Source: Candidatus Melainabacteria bacterium
Lineage (GTDB): Bacteria > Cyanobacteriota > Vampirovibrionia > Obscuribacterales > Obscuribacteraceae
Reading direction: 5' to 3'
NCBI GenBank assembly: GCA_003963305.1
Contig: RXJR01000034.1
Coordinates: 1-64,000 of the forward strand
Length of the DNA stretch: 64,000 nt
This document shows, piece by piece, positions 1 through 8,037 of this stretch. Each line of letters opens with the position of its first letter. Within the stretch, counting starts at the first letter, position 1. The position numbers and the translations under genes are program-made. The notes below the pieces were generated by a model. The model saw nothing but the letters and a program-made list of their open reading frames with translations. It was not told the DNA's origin and made no database searches.

Positions 1-131
1 AACGATGCTAACGAGACGACAAATCCGGCGCCAGTTTCATCCCGTTGAAAACTGGCCGCGATCAGCGGTTCTAGTGGCAGCTTTCAGCGAAATACACATT
101 GTCGTCACTGCGTACTTCTAATTGTCGTTGA

Positions 132-383
132 TCAACAGTAATTGGAACTAAGCCTGTCTGCGGTTATAAAGGTCCTAAGGCAATCAAGCTGAACGATGAT
201 TGGATTTTATTGCAGCCATACTTGGGTTATTACTTTGGACGCTTTTGGTTTCTGCTAAATCAGATTTGTAAATTTGTCGGTTCAAACCTATCGTTGACTA
301 AAAGTGGCTTTTCTTGGGTTCATCCGAGATTAGAAGCCGCCCTCAATATGGTTGAGGAGTCGATATCAGTTCTCGATGCTTGA
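132..383 (+). pseudogene. possible gene remnant, no start codon
   Basis: An 84-codon stretch stays open between an in-frame TGA at 129-131 and a TGA at 381-383, with protein-like composition (aromatic-rich centre, then ALNMVEESISVLDA at the end). It has no ATG, GTG or TTG near its beginning, so it could be the tail of a decayed gene or a chance open frame. I recognise no family. The rest of 1-451 shows nothing else I can support. Confidence 0.2.
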
Positions 384-451
384 AATGACTTAAGCGGGAC
401 GTGAATTTATCAACCAGTGGGTTCGGTGGTTGTAACTTGAACAATTCGAAC

Positions 452-1606
452 CTATTCATTTATTGTTTTACCGAATTCTTCTAATAACTGTTGTCTAATG
501 ACTTGATACTTGTCAGGACTAGTGCGGTTTTCAAACTGTATAACGGCTTTCCATTCTTTCTTTGTGTAGTCAGAAATGCAGCCACTGAACATGATGAGTT
601 CAAGAAGATCTGTAGGAACTTGAGTCGACCTGTATTCGGGTAATTCATTGCCGCTAATAATTTTTTGCGCGAGTGCAAATTTGGTGTCAGAAAAATCTCC
701 ATCACATGAAAAAATCTGCTTGTCTGATTCTAGTGTAAGGAATTGATTAAACTCGCTTACCTCTCTGTGCGTGAGTAAGCGCACGTATCTATGGAACGGC
801 TTTTGATCAATGTAAAAGCTGGTGTCATAAAAAATAACGCACACATCGGGAGCGAGCGGATACACCAATCGAGACGATCTTGAATTGATCCCGTCCCAAT
901 TCGCCGATGCGTCAATGTAGAAACCGGTCCAGTGAACTGGGCTGTCCGAAGTAAGAAGCTTCTTCGTAGTTTTGTTTAAGCCAACAACCATCGTCTTATT
1001 TTTAAGCGCTTTTGAAAACGTCTGAAGCCGATCTCTCAGATACTCTATTAGCCACTCGGTCAAAAAATCTTCATTTACCGATTCAAAACAAACCTCCGGT
1101 TGGTCATCGGCATCAAATAATAAGTGGATTGTCTTATCCCAAATTTGTTGCAACCAGTCGTTCCACTTTAATCTTGCACGATCACGGTGTCGAGTGTCAC
1201 GCAAAAACTGCACCACAGCAAGCCTAATGAGTCTGTCGGCAATTTGTTCTGAGATTCGAGTGAGTTCTCTGGGAATTAAAATCGAGCTATGCAGACGCCG
1301 TGCATTCGCCAGAACCGGAACAAAGACCTCGTGAATTTCGTTTTCTATGCGTCCAAACGTTTTTTCAAAAATTTGATAGTTCTCTGGATCGTTAGGATTG
1401 AGTGTATCAAGAGTGTCATAAATATGCTCGCGTGTTGCAGCGCTTTTAGGGCTCGGTGTCGAAACATAACCACCTTCAAGCTTGTAAGCATAAATTTTTC
1501 TTTCGGAATTGCACCAACGTTCTAAATAGCATTTGGGAACAACATGCTGATCCCTTACCGTTTGAATTTTGTTTGATCTTTTTTCTGTCAAATCTATTTC
1601 CCGCAA
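452..1606 (-). CDS. DUF4238 domain-containing protein
   Basis: This 384-aa protein opens with the DUF4238 signature: an N-terminal QHVVPKCYLERWC segment (about residues 20-32) followed by YAYKLEGG, the pattern of proteins that start with QHYVPQFYL. The rest is mixed alpha/beta with no membrane segment or signal peptide, so it is probably cytoplasmic. The function of DUF4238 proteins is unknown, although they often occur in variable regions and beside restriction or defence genes. It lies about 150 bp downstream of, and on the same strand as, the tyrosinase/IetAS-like operon. It may be a separate unit because the gap holds no obvious coupling. The ATG at 1606 is the best start. Length is typical for the family. 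Confidence 0.65.
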   Translation of the reverse strand: MREIDLTEKRSNKIQTVRDQHVVPKCYLERWCNSERKIYAYKLEGGYVSTPSPKSAATREHIYDTLDTLNPNDPENYQIFEKTFGRIENEIHEVFVPVLANARRLHSSILIPRELTRISEQIADRLIRLAVVQFLRDTRHRDRARLKWNDWLQQIWDKTIHLLFDADDQPEVCFESVNEDFLTEWLIEYLRDRLQTFSKALKNKTMVVGLNKTTKKLLTSDSPVHWTGFYIDASANWDGINSRSSRLVYPLAPDVCVIFYDTSFYIDQKPFHRYVRLLTHREVSEFNQFLTLESDKQIFSCDGDFSDTKFALAQKIISGNELPEYRSTQVPTDLLELIMFSGCISDYTKKEWKAVIQFENRTSPDKYQVIRQQLLEEFGKTINE

Positions 1607-1754
1607 TCATGCTTTGCGACGCAGTTCAATGAAATATACGAGTTGGCTGGTTAGTAAAAATTTGTGCGCGAGGCAACGTCTTCAAGGTTCTCAGCCGTAC
1701 GCTGATTAACAGTTAGTGCCTTCGTGATCGAAGTCCATAAATCACAAAATCATG

Positions 1755-2294
1755 TCAACTTTCGTTTCTTACGGTCGACTCAATTCTTGTGGCGTCCTTC
1801 AATCTAGTTTGTCCCGGCTTTCTCAGCAATAACGCTGAAGACTTTGCCACAGGGTTTCTCAAAATATTTGTGTGCAAGGAATTTACTCTTTGTCCTTCGC
1901 TCGCATTCTCCCTAATTACCGGAACTACGGTAACGACTAATTTGTTATCACTGTTTTTGCAACGCTCTAGCATCTCAGGAGGAAGGGAAAACACCGCACT
2001 ACCTGTTTTTTTGTGGTTTGGCCGTGCATCAAATTCTCGTTCTCCTGGCTTCCATTCGCAGTGTCCTTCGTCTCCTAAACATCCACCAAATCCGAAGACG
2101 AAAAATGACCCTGCATAACCGTACTCCGCCAACTTCGCCGTATCATGATTAGCGTCTGCATTATTTAGAAATACTCTCGCTTCATAAGACGGTCCGGACT
2201 GATCAATCCCGTCAAATTCAATATCCATCAGCCCTGCGCCGACCGTCACATTGTTCAAATCATAAGTGAAGACAAGGTTATTCATGGAAATCAC
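1755..2294 (-). CDS. tyrosinase-associated small protein (C-terminal-domain-like)
   Basis: A 179-aa protein (170 aa from the inner ATG at 2285-2283) whose GTG start overlaps the tyrosinase TGA (GTGA), so translation is probably coupled. The N-terminal 120 residues look like a beta-sandwich: YEARVFLNNADAN, then YAGSFFVFGFGGC, then PEMLERCKNSDNKLVVTVVPV. This order resembles the C-terminal domain that follows the catalytic domain in plant-type polyphenol oxidases and in many tyrosinases, where it shields the copper site. Here it would be a separate polypeptide. The assignment rests on position and on this rough strand pattern, not on a strong motif. No signal peptide is present. Alternatives are a copper-chaperone (caddie) protein or an unrelated hypothetical. 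Confidence 0.55.
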   Translation of the reverse strand: MISMNNLVFTYDLNNVTVGAGLMDIEFDGIDQSGPSYEARVFLNNADANHDTAKLAEYGYAGSFFVFGFGGCLGDEGHCEWKPGEREFDARPNHKKTGSAVFSLPPEMLERCKNSDNKLVVTVVPVIRENASEGQRVNSLHTNILRNPVAKSSALLLRKPGQTRLKDATRIESTVRNES

Positions 2295-3046
2295 AAATCA
2301 TTAGGATAATTGTACCCTAACTTTTTAATGTCGAGCGTATCTCGCACGGTCATCGGGAAAGGTGCTAAAACCGTATCCAGAATTGAATTTGGAACGGTTG
2401 AGTTACCGTGCTTATTCTGCCAAACATGCCAAATTTTGTCGATCATGCAGTGATGGGCATAGAAGATTGGATCGTAGGCGGCGTACGCGACTTGCGCCAT
2501 ATCACCACCAATCCATCCGTGTACGTTATTGTGCGCACCGGTCTCTAGCTTATTGGAAAAGGCTAGAAAATCTGGTTCATTTAAGTACTTAAGGACATCT
2601 GCAAGCGAGGGAAGCTCTTCGGGCTTAAGGGGATTGCGAACCGAATCTCGATCTTGAGGTCCTGAAGCGTTTGCTCCGGATATCGATTTTATGCGTGATT
2701 TTGACAAACTATATGTATCAGGCAAGAGAAAACGCGATGGAATGCCCTCTCTATGTGAGTCTTGGCTGGTCCAGTCCCAGTAGCTCAAGGCTAGTGTTTT
2801 AAAATCAGTTTCAAAAGCAGATCCATCAAGAAAGTGAAGCTCCAACCAATAGAGATATGCTCTATGCCACGGCAAGAATGTATCGTAGGGAAATTGTTGG
2901 TGGCACCATTCTCCTGGAACACCGTGGAAACCGGCTATGTGATTAAAGCCTCGACTATCGCTAATTGTCTGCAATTCAGCAAAGCGTTCATAGTAAACTT
3001 TGAACTCATCAGGGGTCAAAGCGACGATAGACGTTCTTGTACGCAA
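2291..3046 (-). CDS. tyrosinase family copper oxidase
   Basis: A type-3 dinuclear copper protein. The CuA site is visible as AGFHGVPGEWCH followed by FLPWHRAYLYWLE (His41, His49 and His61 in the 251-aa version). The CuB site is GAHNNVHGWIGG (HxxxH), then DPIFYAHHCMIDKIW. Such enzymes hydroxylate phenols and/or oxidise diphenols to quinones. The frame is open up to an ATG at 3304, but the upstream part overlaps the protease C-terminal fragment in another frame. I prefer the TTG at 3046-3044, seven bases after AAGGAG, a Shine-Dalgarno that overlaps the protease stop (TAAGGAG). That gives 251 aa beginning MRTRTSIVALTPDEF, short but with both copper sites. There is no signal peptide, so it is probably cytoplasmic. 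It sits as the third gene of an IetAS-like operon, which is unusual. Confidence 0.85.
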   Translation of the reverse strand: MRTRTSIVALTPDEFKVYYERFAELQTISDSRGFNHIAGFHGVPGEWCHQQFPYDTFLPWHRAYLYWLELHFLDGSAFETDFKTLALSYWDWTSQDSHREGIPSRFLLPDTYSLSKSRIKSISGANASGPQDRDSVRNPLKPEELPSLADVLKYLNEPDFLAFSNKLETGAHNNVHGWIGGDMAQVAYAAYDPIFYAHHCMIDKIWHVWQNKHGNSTVPNSILDTVLAPFPMTVRDTLDIKKLGYNYPNDL

Positions 3047-3057
3047 AACAACTCTCC

Positions 3058-3561
3058 TTAAACTGATAGCGGTAGTGGTATCAGAGCGGATTTTACGAAA
3101 GTGTAAATCGGCACTTCTGGCACCTCGATTGAGATAACCAGAGAAAAATTCATCTGCTGAAATTGAAGCTGCTTTCTTACATTCCACCATCCTAGAATAG
3201 GATAGACTGCTATACGTTTCTTTCCGGCGAGATGACTCGCCGGACCCGTCCACCGATCGCTTTGAACTGTTCCTCGACTTCGGCGTTGGATGCCCACTTC
3301 CCAACCAAAACTTGCTGTTTCAATTTCTTCTTTTGGCGCTCGCAAATTCATGTTTATTCGTTTTGCAAAACTGTTAGTTGATTCTGCCGGACCTTGCATA
3401 TCCCATTCAAGATCAAGTCCTCGGTAAAGTGTTCTACGGACCGTATTCGGTTCAGCAAAATACGATAGCGTGACTCGAAGTTTTACTTTAGTATCAAGGT
3501 TCAAAAGCTGATTGGAAGGAATTGGCAAATCAAAGAATTGCAACTGCCTTTTTACATTTTT
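3058..3561 (-). pseudogene. ietS: 3' fragment of IS-interrupted subtilisin-like protease (IetS-like)
   Basis: The last about 166 codons of the protease gene whose 5' part is at 4774-6694. Recognisable family C-terminal segments are QLQFFDLPIPSNQLL, LRVTLSYFAEPN, LEWDMQGPAESTNSFAKRIN and ILGWWNV, the usual order in S8 peptidases paired with an AAA ATPase. An IS3 element separates the two halves. If the IS (3562-4773) and one copy of the TTTT duplication are removed, the upstream FLDKDK runs in frame into NVKRQLQFFDLP, giving a protein of about 806 aa. A TTG at 3543 could in principle start this fragment, but it would encode no catalytic residue. Confidence 0.88.
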
Positions 3562-3603
3562 TGATGTGCCCCCGACATTCGAACCAGCGAAAAGTTGACA
3601 GCT
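3562..3603 (+). repeat. IS left terminal inverted repeat
   Basis: The left terminal repeat of the IS3 element starts TGATGTGCCCCC and continues with TTCGAACCAG and AAAAGTTGACAGCT. It pairs imperfectly with the inverted repeat at 4729-4773. Confidence 0.8.
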
Positions 3604-3647
3604 GACATCCCTAATCCTAGACTAGAAGGTCTAGAAAGGACATCAGC

Positions 3648-3914
3648 ATGAAGAAAAGTCGTTTCTCAGAAGAACAAATTGTAGCTATCTTGAAAGAGGT
3701 TGAACTCGGATTAAGTGTTTCCGAGGTCTCGAGGAAGTACGCTATCTCGGAACAGACGTTCTACAACTGGCGCTCCAAGTACGGTGGCATGCAGGTTAGC
3801 GACGTCAAGAAGATGAAAGCCCTGGAAGAGGAGAACGCCACGCTGAAGCGCATCCTTGGACAAAAAGAACTAGAGCTTACCGCGGTGAAAGCGGTGCTCG
3901 CAAAAAAGTGGTGA
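3648..3914 (+). CDS. IS3-family transposase OrfA (helix-turn-helix)
   Basis: An 88-aa OrfA of the transposase_8 type. It has the characteristic start [16 protein letters not shown], an HTH of the form [21 protein letters not shown], and a leucine-zipper tail ([20 protein letters not shown]) that mediates multimerisation. It binds the element ends. It ends 7 bp inside OrfB, with an A_AAA_AAG heptamer at 3902-3908 in the correct phase for a -1 shift. The functional enzyme is therefore probably an OrfAB fusion made by programmed frameshifting. The ATG at 3648 follows AGGACATCAGC. Confidence 0.93.
   Translation: MKKSRFSEEQIVAILKEVELGLSVSEVSRKYAISEQTFYNWRSKYGGMQVSDVKKMKALEEENATLKRILGQKELELTAVKAVLAKKW
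3902..3908 (+). other. programmed -1 frameshift heptamer A_AAA_AAG
   Basis: In the OrfA frame the codons are GCA AAA AAG TGG TGA, so the heptamer is A_AAA_AAG. Slipping back one base enters the OrfB frame. This is the classical IS3-family slippery site. Confidence 0.8.
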
Positions 3915-4738
3915 CCATTCCGCAGAAAAAGGAAGCTGCGGAAATTATGATTGGCACCGGATACAGTGAGCGAAGGACCTGCGATGTGCTTGGTCTCAAT
4001 CGTTCGACGTGGCGTTATGAAGCCAGGCCGAAGAACGATGACGAACTGCGCGCGGAAATTCGTGAGCTTGCGTTCAAGCATCGCCGTTTCGGCTATCGAC
4101 GGATCACTGCAAAGATCCGCAAGAAAAAGTGCGTTAATCCGAAAAAGGTGTATCGAATCTACACCGAAGAAGGGCTGAAGGTGCGCAGAAAGAAGAAGAA
4201 ACGTCTCGCGCACAAACGCGGGCCGATGACAGTTCCATCCAGCCCAAACAAACGCTGGTCGATGGACTTCATGAGCGACAGTCTCTACGACGGTCGGCGC
4301 TTCAGAACACTGAATGTCGTGGATGACTTTACTCGCGAGTGCCTCTCGATGGAGGTCGATTTCAGCCTACCGAGCGCTCGAGTGACCAGGACCTTAGAAC
4401 GATTGTTTTGGTGCTATGGAAAGCCGGAGCAAATCACATGCGACAATGGGCCAGAATTTCGGAGCAAGCACACGCAGAAGTGGGCAGAGGAACAGAACGT
4501 CTCGCTCGATTACATCGAGCCCGGAAAGCCGATTCAGAATGCGTTTGTTGAATCTTTCAATGGAAAAGCTCGCGACGAATGCTTGAGCGAGAATTGGTTC
4601 ACCAGCTTGCAAGAAGCGCGTGATATCACTGAACAATGGAGGGTACATTACAACACAGACAGACCGCACAGCTCTCTTAATTACCGAACGCCGATGGAGG
4701 TCAGGCTAAGTTGGAAGCTACCAAGTAAAGCTGTCTAA
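3908..4738 (+). CDS. IS3-family transposase OrfB (DDE integrase core)
   Basis: A 276-aa rve-type catalytic subunit. The N-terminal part carries the HTH_21-like segment ([15 protein letters not shown]). The catalytic triad is visible as RWSMDFMSD (first Asp), ITCDNGPEF (second Asp) and [16 protein letters not shown] (Glu). The family-typical C-terminus is [18 protein letters not shown]. Length matches IS407-type OrfB. Its GTG at 3908 lies inside the frameshift heptamer, so it is most likely expressed as an OrfAB fusion. The reading frame is intact and the element looks active. Confidence 0.94.
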   Translation: MVTIPQKKEAAEIMIGTGYSERRTCDVLGLNRSTWRYEARPKNDDELRAEIRELAFKHRRFGYRRITAKIRKKKCVNPKKVYRIYTEEGLKVRRKKKKRLAHKRGPMTVPSSPNKRWSMDFMSDSLYDGRRFRTLNVVDDFTRECLSMEVDFSLPSARVTRTLERLFWCYGKPEQITCDNGPEFRSKHTQKWAEEQNVSLDYIEPGKPIQNAFVESFNGKARDECLSENWFTSLQEARDITEQWRVHYNTDRPHSSLNYRTPMEVRLSWKLPSKAV

Positions 4739-6694
4739 CTTTTTGACTGGTTCGAAAAAAGGGGAGCAGGTCATTTTGTCTTTGTCTAAAAATGCGTTTG
4801 GCATGCTGCCCTCTATCACAACGGTGGCTCGTTCTCTAGCACATCTTTCAGCGTATTGAAAATTCGGCTCACCATATCCAAAAAGTGCTAGACGGTCGTC
4901 TTTGACGGGCGCTTGCGCCATCATCGTTTCAGACCATTCTGCAGAATGAACCATCAACGCTCGAATAGTCTCGGCTTTCAGATGTGGGTGGGTTCGACGA
5001 AGATTCGCAGCGAAAAACGCGGCATTAGCAGCCGCAGCGCTCGTCCCATGCATCAATACTATTGGTGTACGAGTAAAATTTCGCCCTGTGCTAATTTGGG
5101 TCAACGTGGGAACCATCGGGTCAGGAACTTTTCCATCAAAAGCAACATTGCCCCCTTCAAGCACTAACTCTGGTTTGATTGGATGCTGCGGATAACCGCA
5201 TCTTGAGTGTGGTGAAACTTCTCCTGTCTGGGCCACAGATTTGTGCCCAGGATAGTCTTTCACTGGAACTTTTGTCTTGTGAGTCAGAGCGCCTACAGTT
5301 AGTGCGTTAACTGATTGGGCTGGATCATCTATCTTTTCACCCAAATTAGTTTGTGGATAACCATGGACATGGGGAACCCTGTCAGTTGGTGCATTTCCAA
5401 TAGAAACGATGAATAAACGACCTAGCCCATTGTTGTAACATAGCTGATTAATTGCTGTGCTCCAGGATGTTTCGCCTGGAGCTTTTATTGGCGCTGTTAC
5501 GGTCGTTACGAACACGCGAGGACGCTCCTCCTCATCTGATTTTTCAGCTAGGTCCACAGCTTCTACCGCAAGTTGAGGCCAATAATGTCGGTTCTTTTCA
5601 CTGTTGCTGCCAATCCCGCGCTGATTGAAAATTTTGACTGATTGTAGCCAATGCTCTCCAATTACGGAATTTTGACGGATTGCACCGCCCATGTCTCGAT
5701 ACAAGGATAAGCCAGCCATCGAAGTGCCATGGCCATTGGTGTCTATCGGCGAAGCATCTTCAGGCAGTGCGGATGACGTCGTCAACACAAAGTCCTTTAA
5801 CATTGGGTGATTACTTGCAATGCCAGTGTCTACAAGCACTACAGCCGGTGCCAATTTCGCTGGTTTGCTGACAGAAAAACGATTTAAATTCTTTAGTGCT
5901 GATTGATCGTCTAGCTCTTTAAGCGTTACGAGATCGCGTACCTCTGATGACGCCAAATCTATTTCATAAACACAATCGACAAGTTCCGTTAACAACAACA
6001 GTTCTGAGATGCTAAGTTTTAGAAAGAACCATATTCGTTCTGCTGCTTCAAATTCTTCAACAATAGTTTCTATGCCAAGGACCTCTATGGCAGTTTGTAT
6101 TTGATTTTTCGAATTTATTGAATCTTGAGGCGCACATCGGTGTCCCCCCCTGCATGCAATCTCAAGCCACATGGGCTCAGTAGAGGATGCCTCGTCAATC
6201 AGGAGCCGTAATTCGTCATTTGATCGTTCTTTGACTCCAGCCAAGTCAATGTCCATAATTGGAACAATCAAAGGTTCATTTTTTCGATTGTTTTTTTTGG
6301 TTAGCTTATTTGGGTCTATGTAGTCTTTCAATTTTTTTTTCAAAAATTCCAATTGAGCATTTGGAGCATCTATAAGCACAACACCGGTTGTCTCGTCTTG
6401 AGACACAAGACGCACATCTTCATCTTTATCCGAAAGTGATGCCGCCGGTATAGTCAATCCATCGCGAGGCACAACTTGCAAGATTTCGCGAGTTGCATCC
6501 TGTAATCGACTATCCAAAGTACGCTGAGACACTTTGAGTAGGAGTGCAGATAGTTTTGATTGTAGAAATTCTTGATGGCTATCAGCATCTATAGGAGGTA
6601 ATGCAAGTTTTTTACCGCGGCCGGCTTTCGGGTTACGAAAAGGGTGTCGACTCGTTCGCATCTGTGCACGCAATAATGGAAATTCGTCAGCCAC
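4718..6694 (-). pseudogene. ietS: 5' part of subtilisin-like protease (IetS-like), truncated by IS
   Basis: The open frame encodes 640 native residues (to FLDKDK, ending at 4774) plus 18 residues read from the IS right end. It is an S8 serine protease domain with the full catalytic triad: VVLVDTGIASNHP (Asp289), DTNGHGTSMAG (His322) and LMHGTSAAAANAAFFAANL (Ser552). The oxyanion Asn segment may be FIVSIGNAP. A 270-residue N-terminal region precedes the protease core, and there is no signal peptide, so it acts in the cytoplasm. It starts 11 bp after the AAA ATPase gene. AAA ATPase plus cytoplasmic S8 protease is the IetAS arrangement, first described as a plasmid toxin-antitoxin pair and listed among antiphage systems. 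The truncated product keeps the triad but lacks about 166 C-terminal residues, so it may be inactive or deregulated. Confidence 0.88.
4729..4773 (-). repeat. IS right terminal inverted repeat
   Basis: Read on the minus strand the right end begins TGACCTGCTCCCC and continues TTCGAACCAG and GTTAGACAGCT, matching the left repeat imperfectly. It supplies the 18 foreign codons and stop that end the truncated protease frame. Confidence 0.8.
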
Positions 6695-6705
6695 TCACAA
6701 CTTTC

Positions 6706-7683
6706 CTAATTTTTGACTAGTCTGATTTTCAGATTGTGAAATGACTCCAATAGATCGCTCTCTGACAATGTTCTACGTTTTTCTAACGCCATCGTCCGTA
6801 TGGAGTCATCACAAGCCCGTGCACAATCTGCAAATGACATGCCCGATGCCACTTGTGCACAACGCATTGCTAAGTCTTCCGAAATCTCAAAAATAGCCAG
6901 CCGAAGTGCTATCAATTTAGCAACCTGAGCGAGTGTAGGAAGTGGAAATTCCACGTGTCTGTCAAAGCGTCGGAGTAACGCTTTGTCTAGAGAGTCACCA
7001 TTGTTAGTGGCTGCTACGATTAAGCTGTTACTCCTATCCGCATCCATTAGTTGCAAAAATGAGGTGACTACCCGCCTCAATTCTCCAATATCATGCGAAT
7101 CATCACGGGTTTTGCCCAAAGCATCAAATTCATCGAATAAGTACACGGCCGGTCGGGAATTCATTTCCTCAAAAATTACTTTCAAATGATTAGCCGTAGC
7201 ACCAAGGAAGCGAGAAAATAGTCCGTCTAGTCGCACCGTTAATATCGGTAATCCTAGTTCACCGGCCAAGACATTTGCAGCAAGCGTTTTACCGCATCCT
7301 GGGTTGCCAAAAAAAAGCAATTTGCGGGTCGCTCCTACGCCCCAGCTTTCGAGGTCCGTACGAGCCTTATTCTCTCGAAGAACACGCATCAGGACATTTT
7401 TCATTTCATCCGTCAGAACGATGTCCTTTAGTTTTTCCTCGCTATAACCACCGTCTAGAAGTCCAGCCAGCTCTTCTCGAGGTTGAGCCAGATCGACTAC
7501 GCGTCTTCCAGCAATGGGAACCTCTGGCGTTATTTTGGCAATAATGTTGCGGAGCTCTTCCGCCAGTCTAACGTGGCCAGCCTCCTTTTCACTGGAAGCT
7601 AATTGCATAGCGGCCTTTTCAAATTCGGCTCGGTCTCCTTCTGCGTAAGCTTGCAGAAGTTTTCGTAATAGTGAACCGCGCAT
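6706..7683 (-). CDS. ietA: AAA+ ATPase, IetA-like
   Basis: A 325-aa single-module AAA+ ATPase. An alpha-helical N-terminal region (residues 1-115) is followed by Walker A GNPGCGKT (126-133), a pore-loop-like region, Walker B VYLFDEFDAL (180-189), sensor 1 AATNN (225-229) and arginine-finger-like RRFDRH (239-244). This is the classical-clade layout used for protein remodelling. It is the first gene of the operon and is followed after 11 bp by the S8 protease. In IetAS the ATPase is the partner or antitoxin of the protease. The gene itself is intact even though its partner is interrupted. Its start is the ATG at 7683. Confidence 0.85.
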   Translation of the reverse strand: MRGSLLRKLLQAYAEGDRAEFEKAAMQLASSEKEAGHVRLAEELRNIIAKITPEVPIAGRRVVDLAQPREELAGLLDGGYSEEKLKDIVLTDEMKNVLMRVLRENKARTDLESWGVGATRKLLFFGNPGCGKTLAANVLAGELGLPILTVRLDGLFSRFLGATANHLKVIFEEMNSRPAVYLFDEFDALGKTRDDSHDIGELRRVVTSFLQLMDADRSNSLIVAATNNGDSLDKALLRRFDRHVEFPLPTLAQVAKLIALRLAIFEISEDLAMRCAQVASGMSFADCARACDDSIRTMALEKRRTLSESDLLESFHNLKIRLVKN

Positions 7684-8037
7684 ATTATGCTATCCAAATC
7701 TAGGTGAGGCGACCTGATTATTCAATCTTACCGACTGGAGCGAACTTTCGCAAAGCCATGACAAGACCATATTTGGTTCACGGAATCGCTCAAATATAAG
7801 TTCTGGATACAAAGGTCGTTCTGTCCCTGCGTCTAACTGTATCTGCTAGGAATATCTCGAAGGTGGTCTAAATAATTGATTCTGAGAATTGTTCCGACAT
7901 GAAATTTGATGCATCCGCCAGTATCTTTGAAACGAGCATTTTGGATGTTAATTTATCGCTACTTCTGCACAATGCACTTGTGTAGGGGGGGTAGCCTGCG
8001 TTTATAAAATTAAACTGGTAAACGCTTCGACAATTTT
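7684..8037. other. divergent intergenic region
   Basis: 354 bp between the divergent ietA-like gene and the nuclease-like gene at 8038. It must hold promoters for both directions. AT-rich stretches such as TTTATAAAATTAAAC (about 8001-8015) could be a -10 region for the rightward gene. I see no repeats or conserved operators. Confidence 0.3.

Larger units (their letters stand above)
3562..4773 (+). mobile_element. IS3-family insertion sequence (IS407-like), 1212 bp
   Basis: A complete element with two overlapping transposase frames and imperfect terminal inverted repeats beginning TGA. The left end (from 3562) and the reverse complement of the right end (to 4773) share TTCGAACCAG, CAAAAGTT or AAAAGTT, and GACAGCT in the same order. 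The outer ends read TGATGTGCCCCC and TGACCTGCTCCCC. Flanking bases are TTTT at 3558-3561 and TTTT at 4774-4777, a 4-bp target duplication in the 3-5 bp range of the family. The element lies in the opposite orientation to the protease gene it splits. The intact frames and clean duplication suggest a recent insertion. Confidence 0.93.

Noticed and set aside
3047..3304. Longer tyrosinase start at 3304
   Set aside because: This part overlaps the conserved end of the protease gene in another frame. The TTG at 3046 has a well-placed Shine-Dalgarno at the protease stop.
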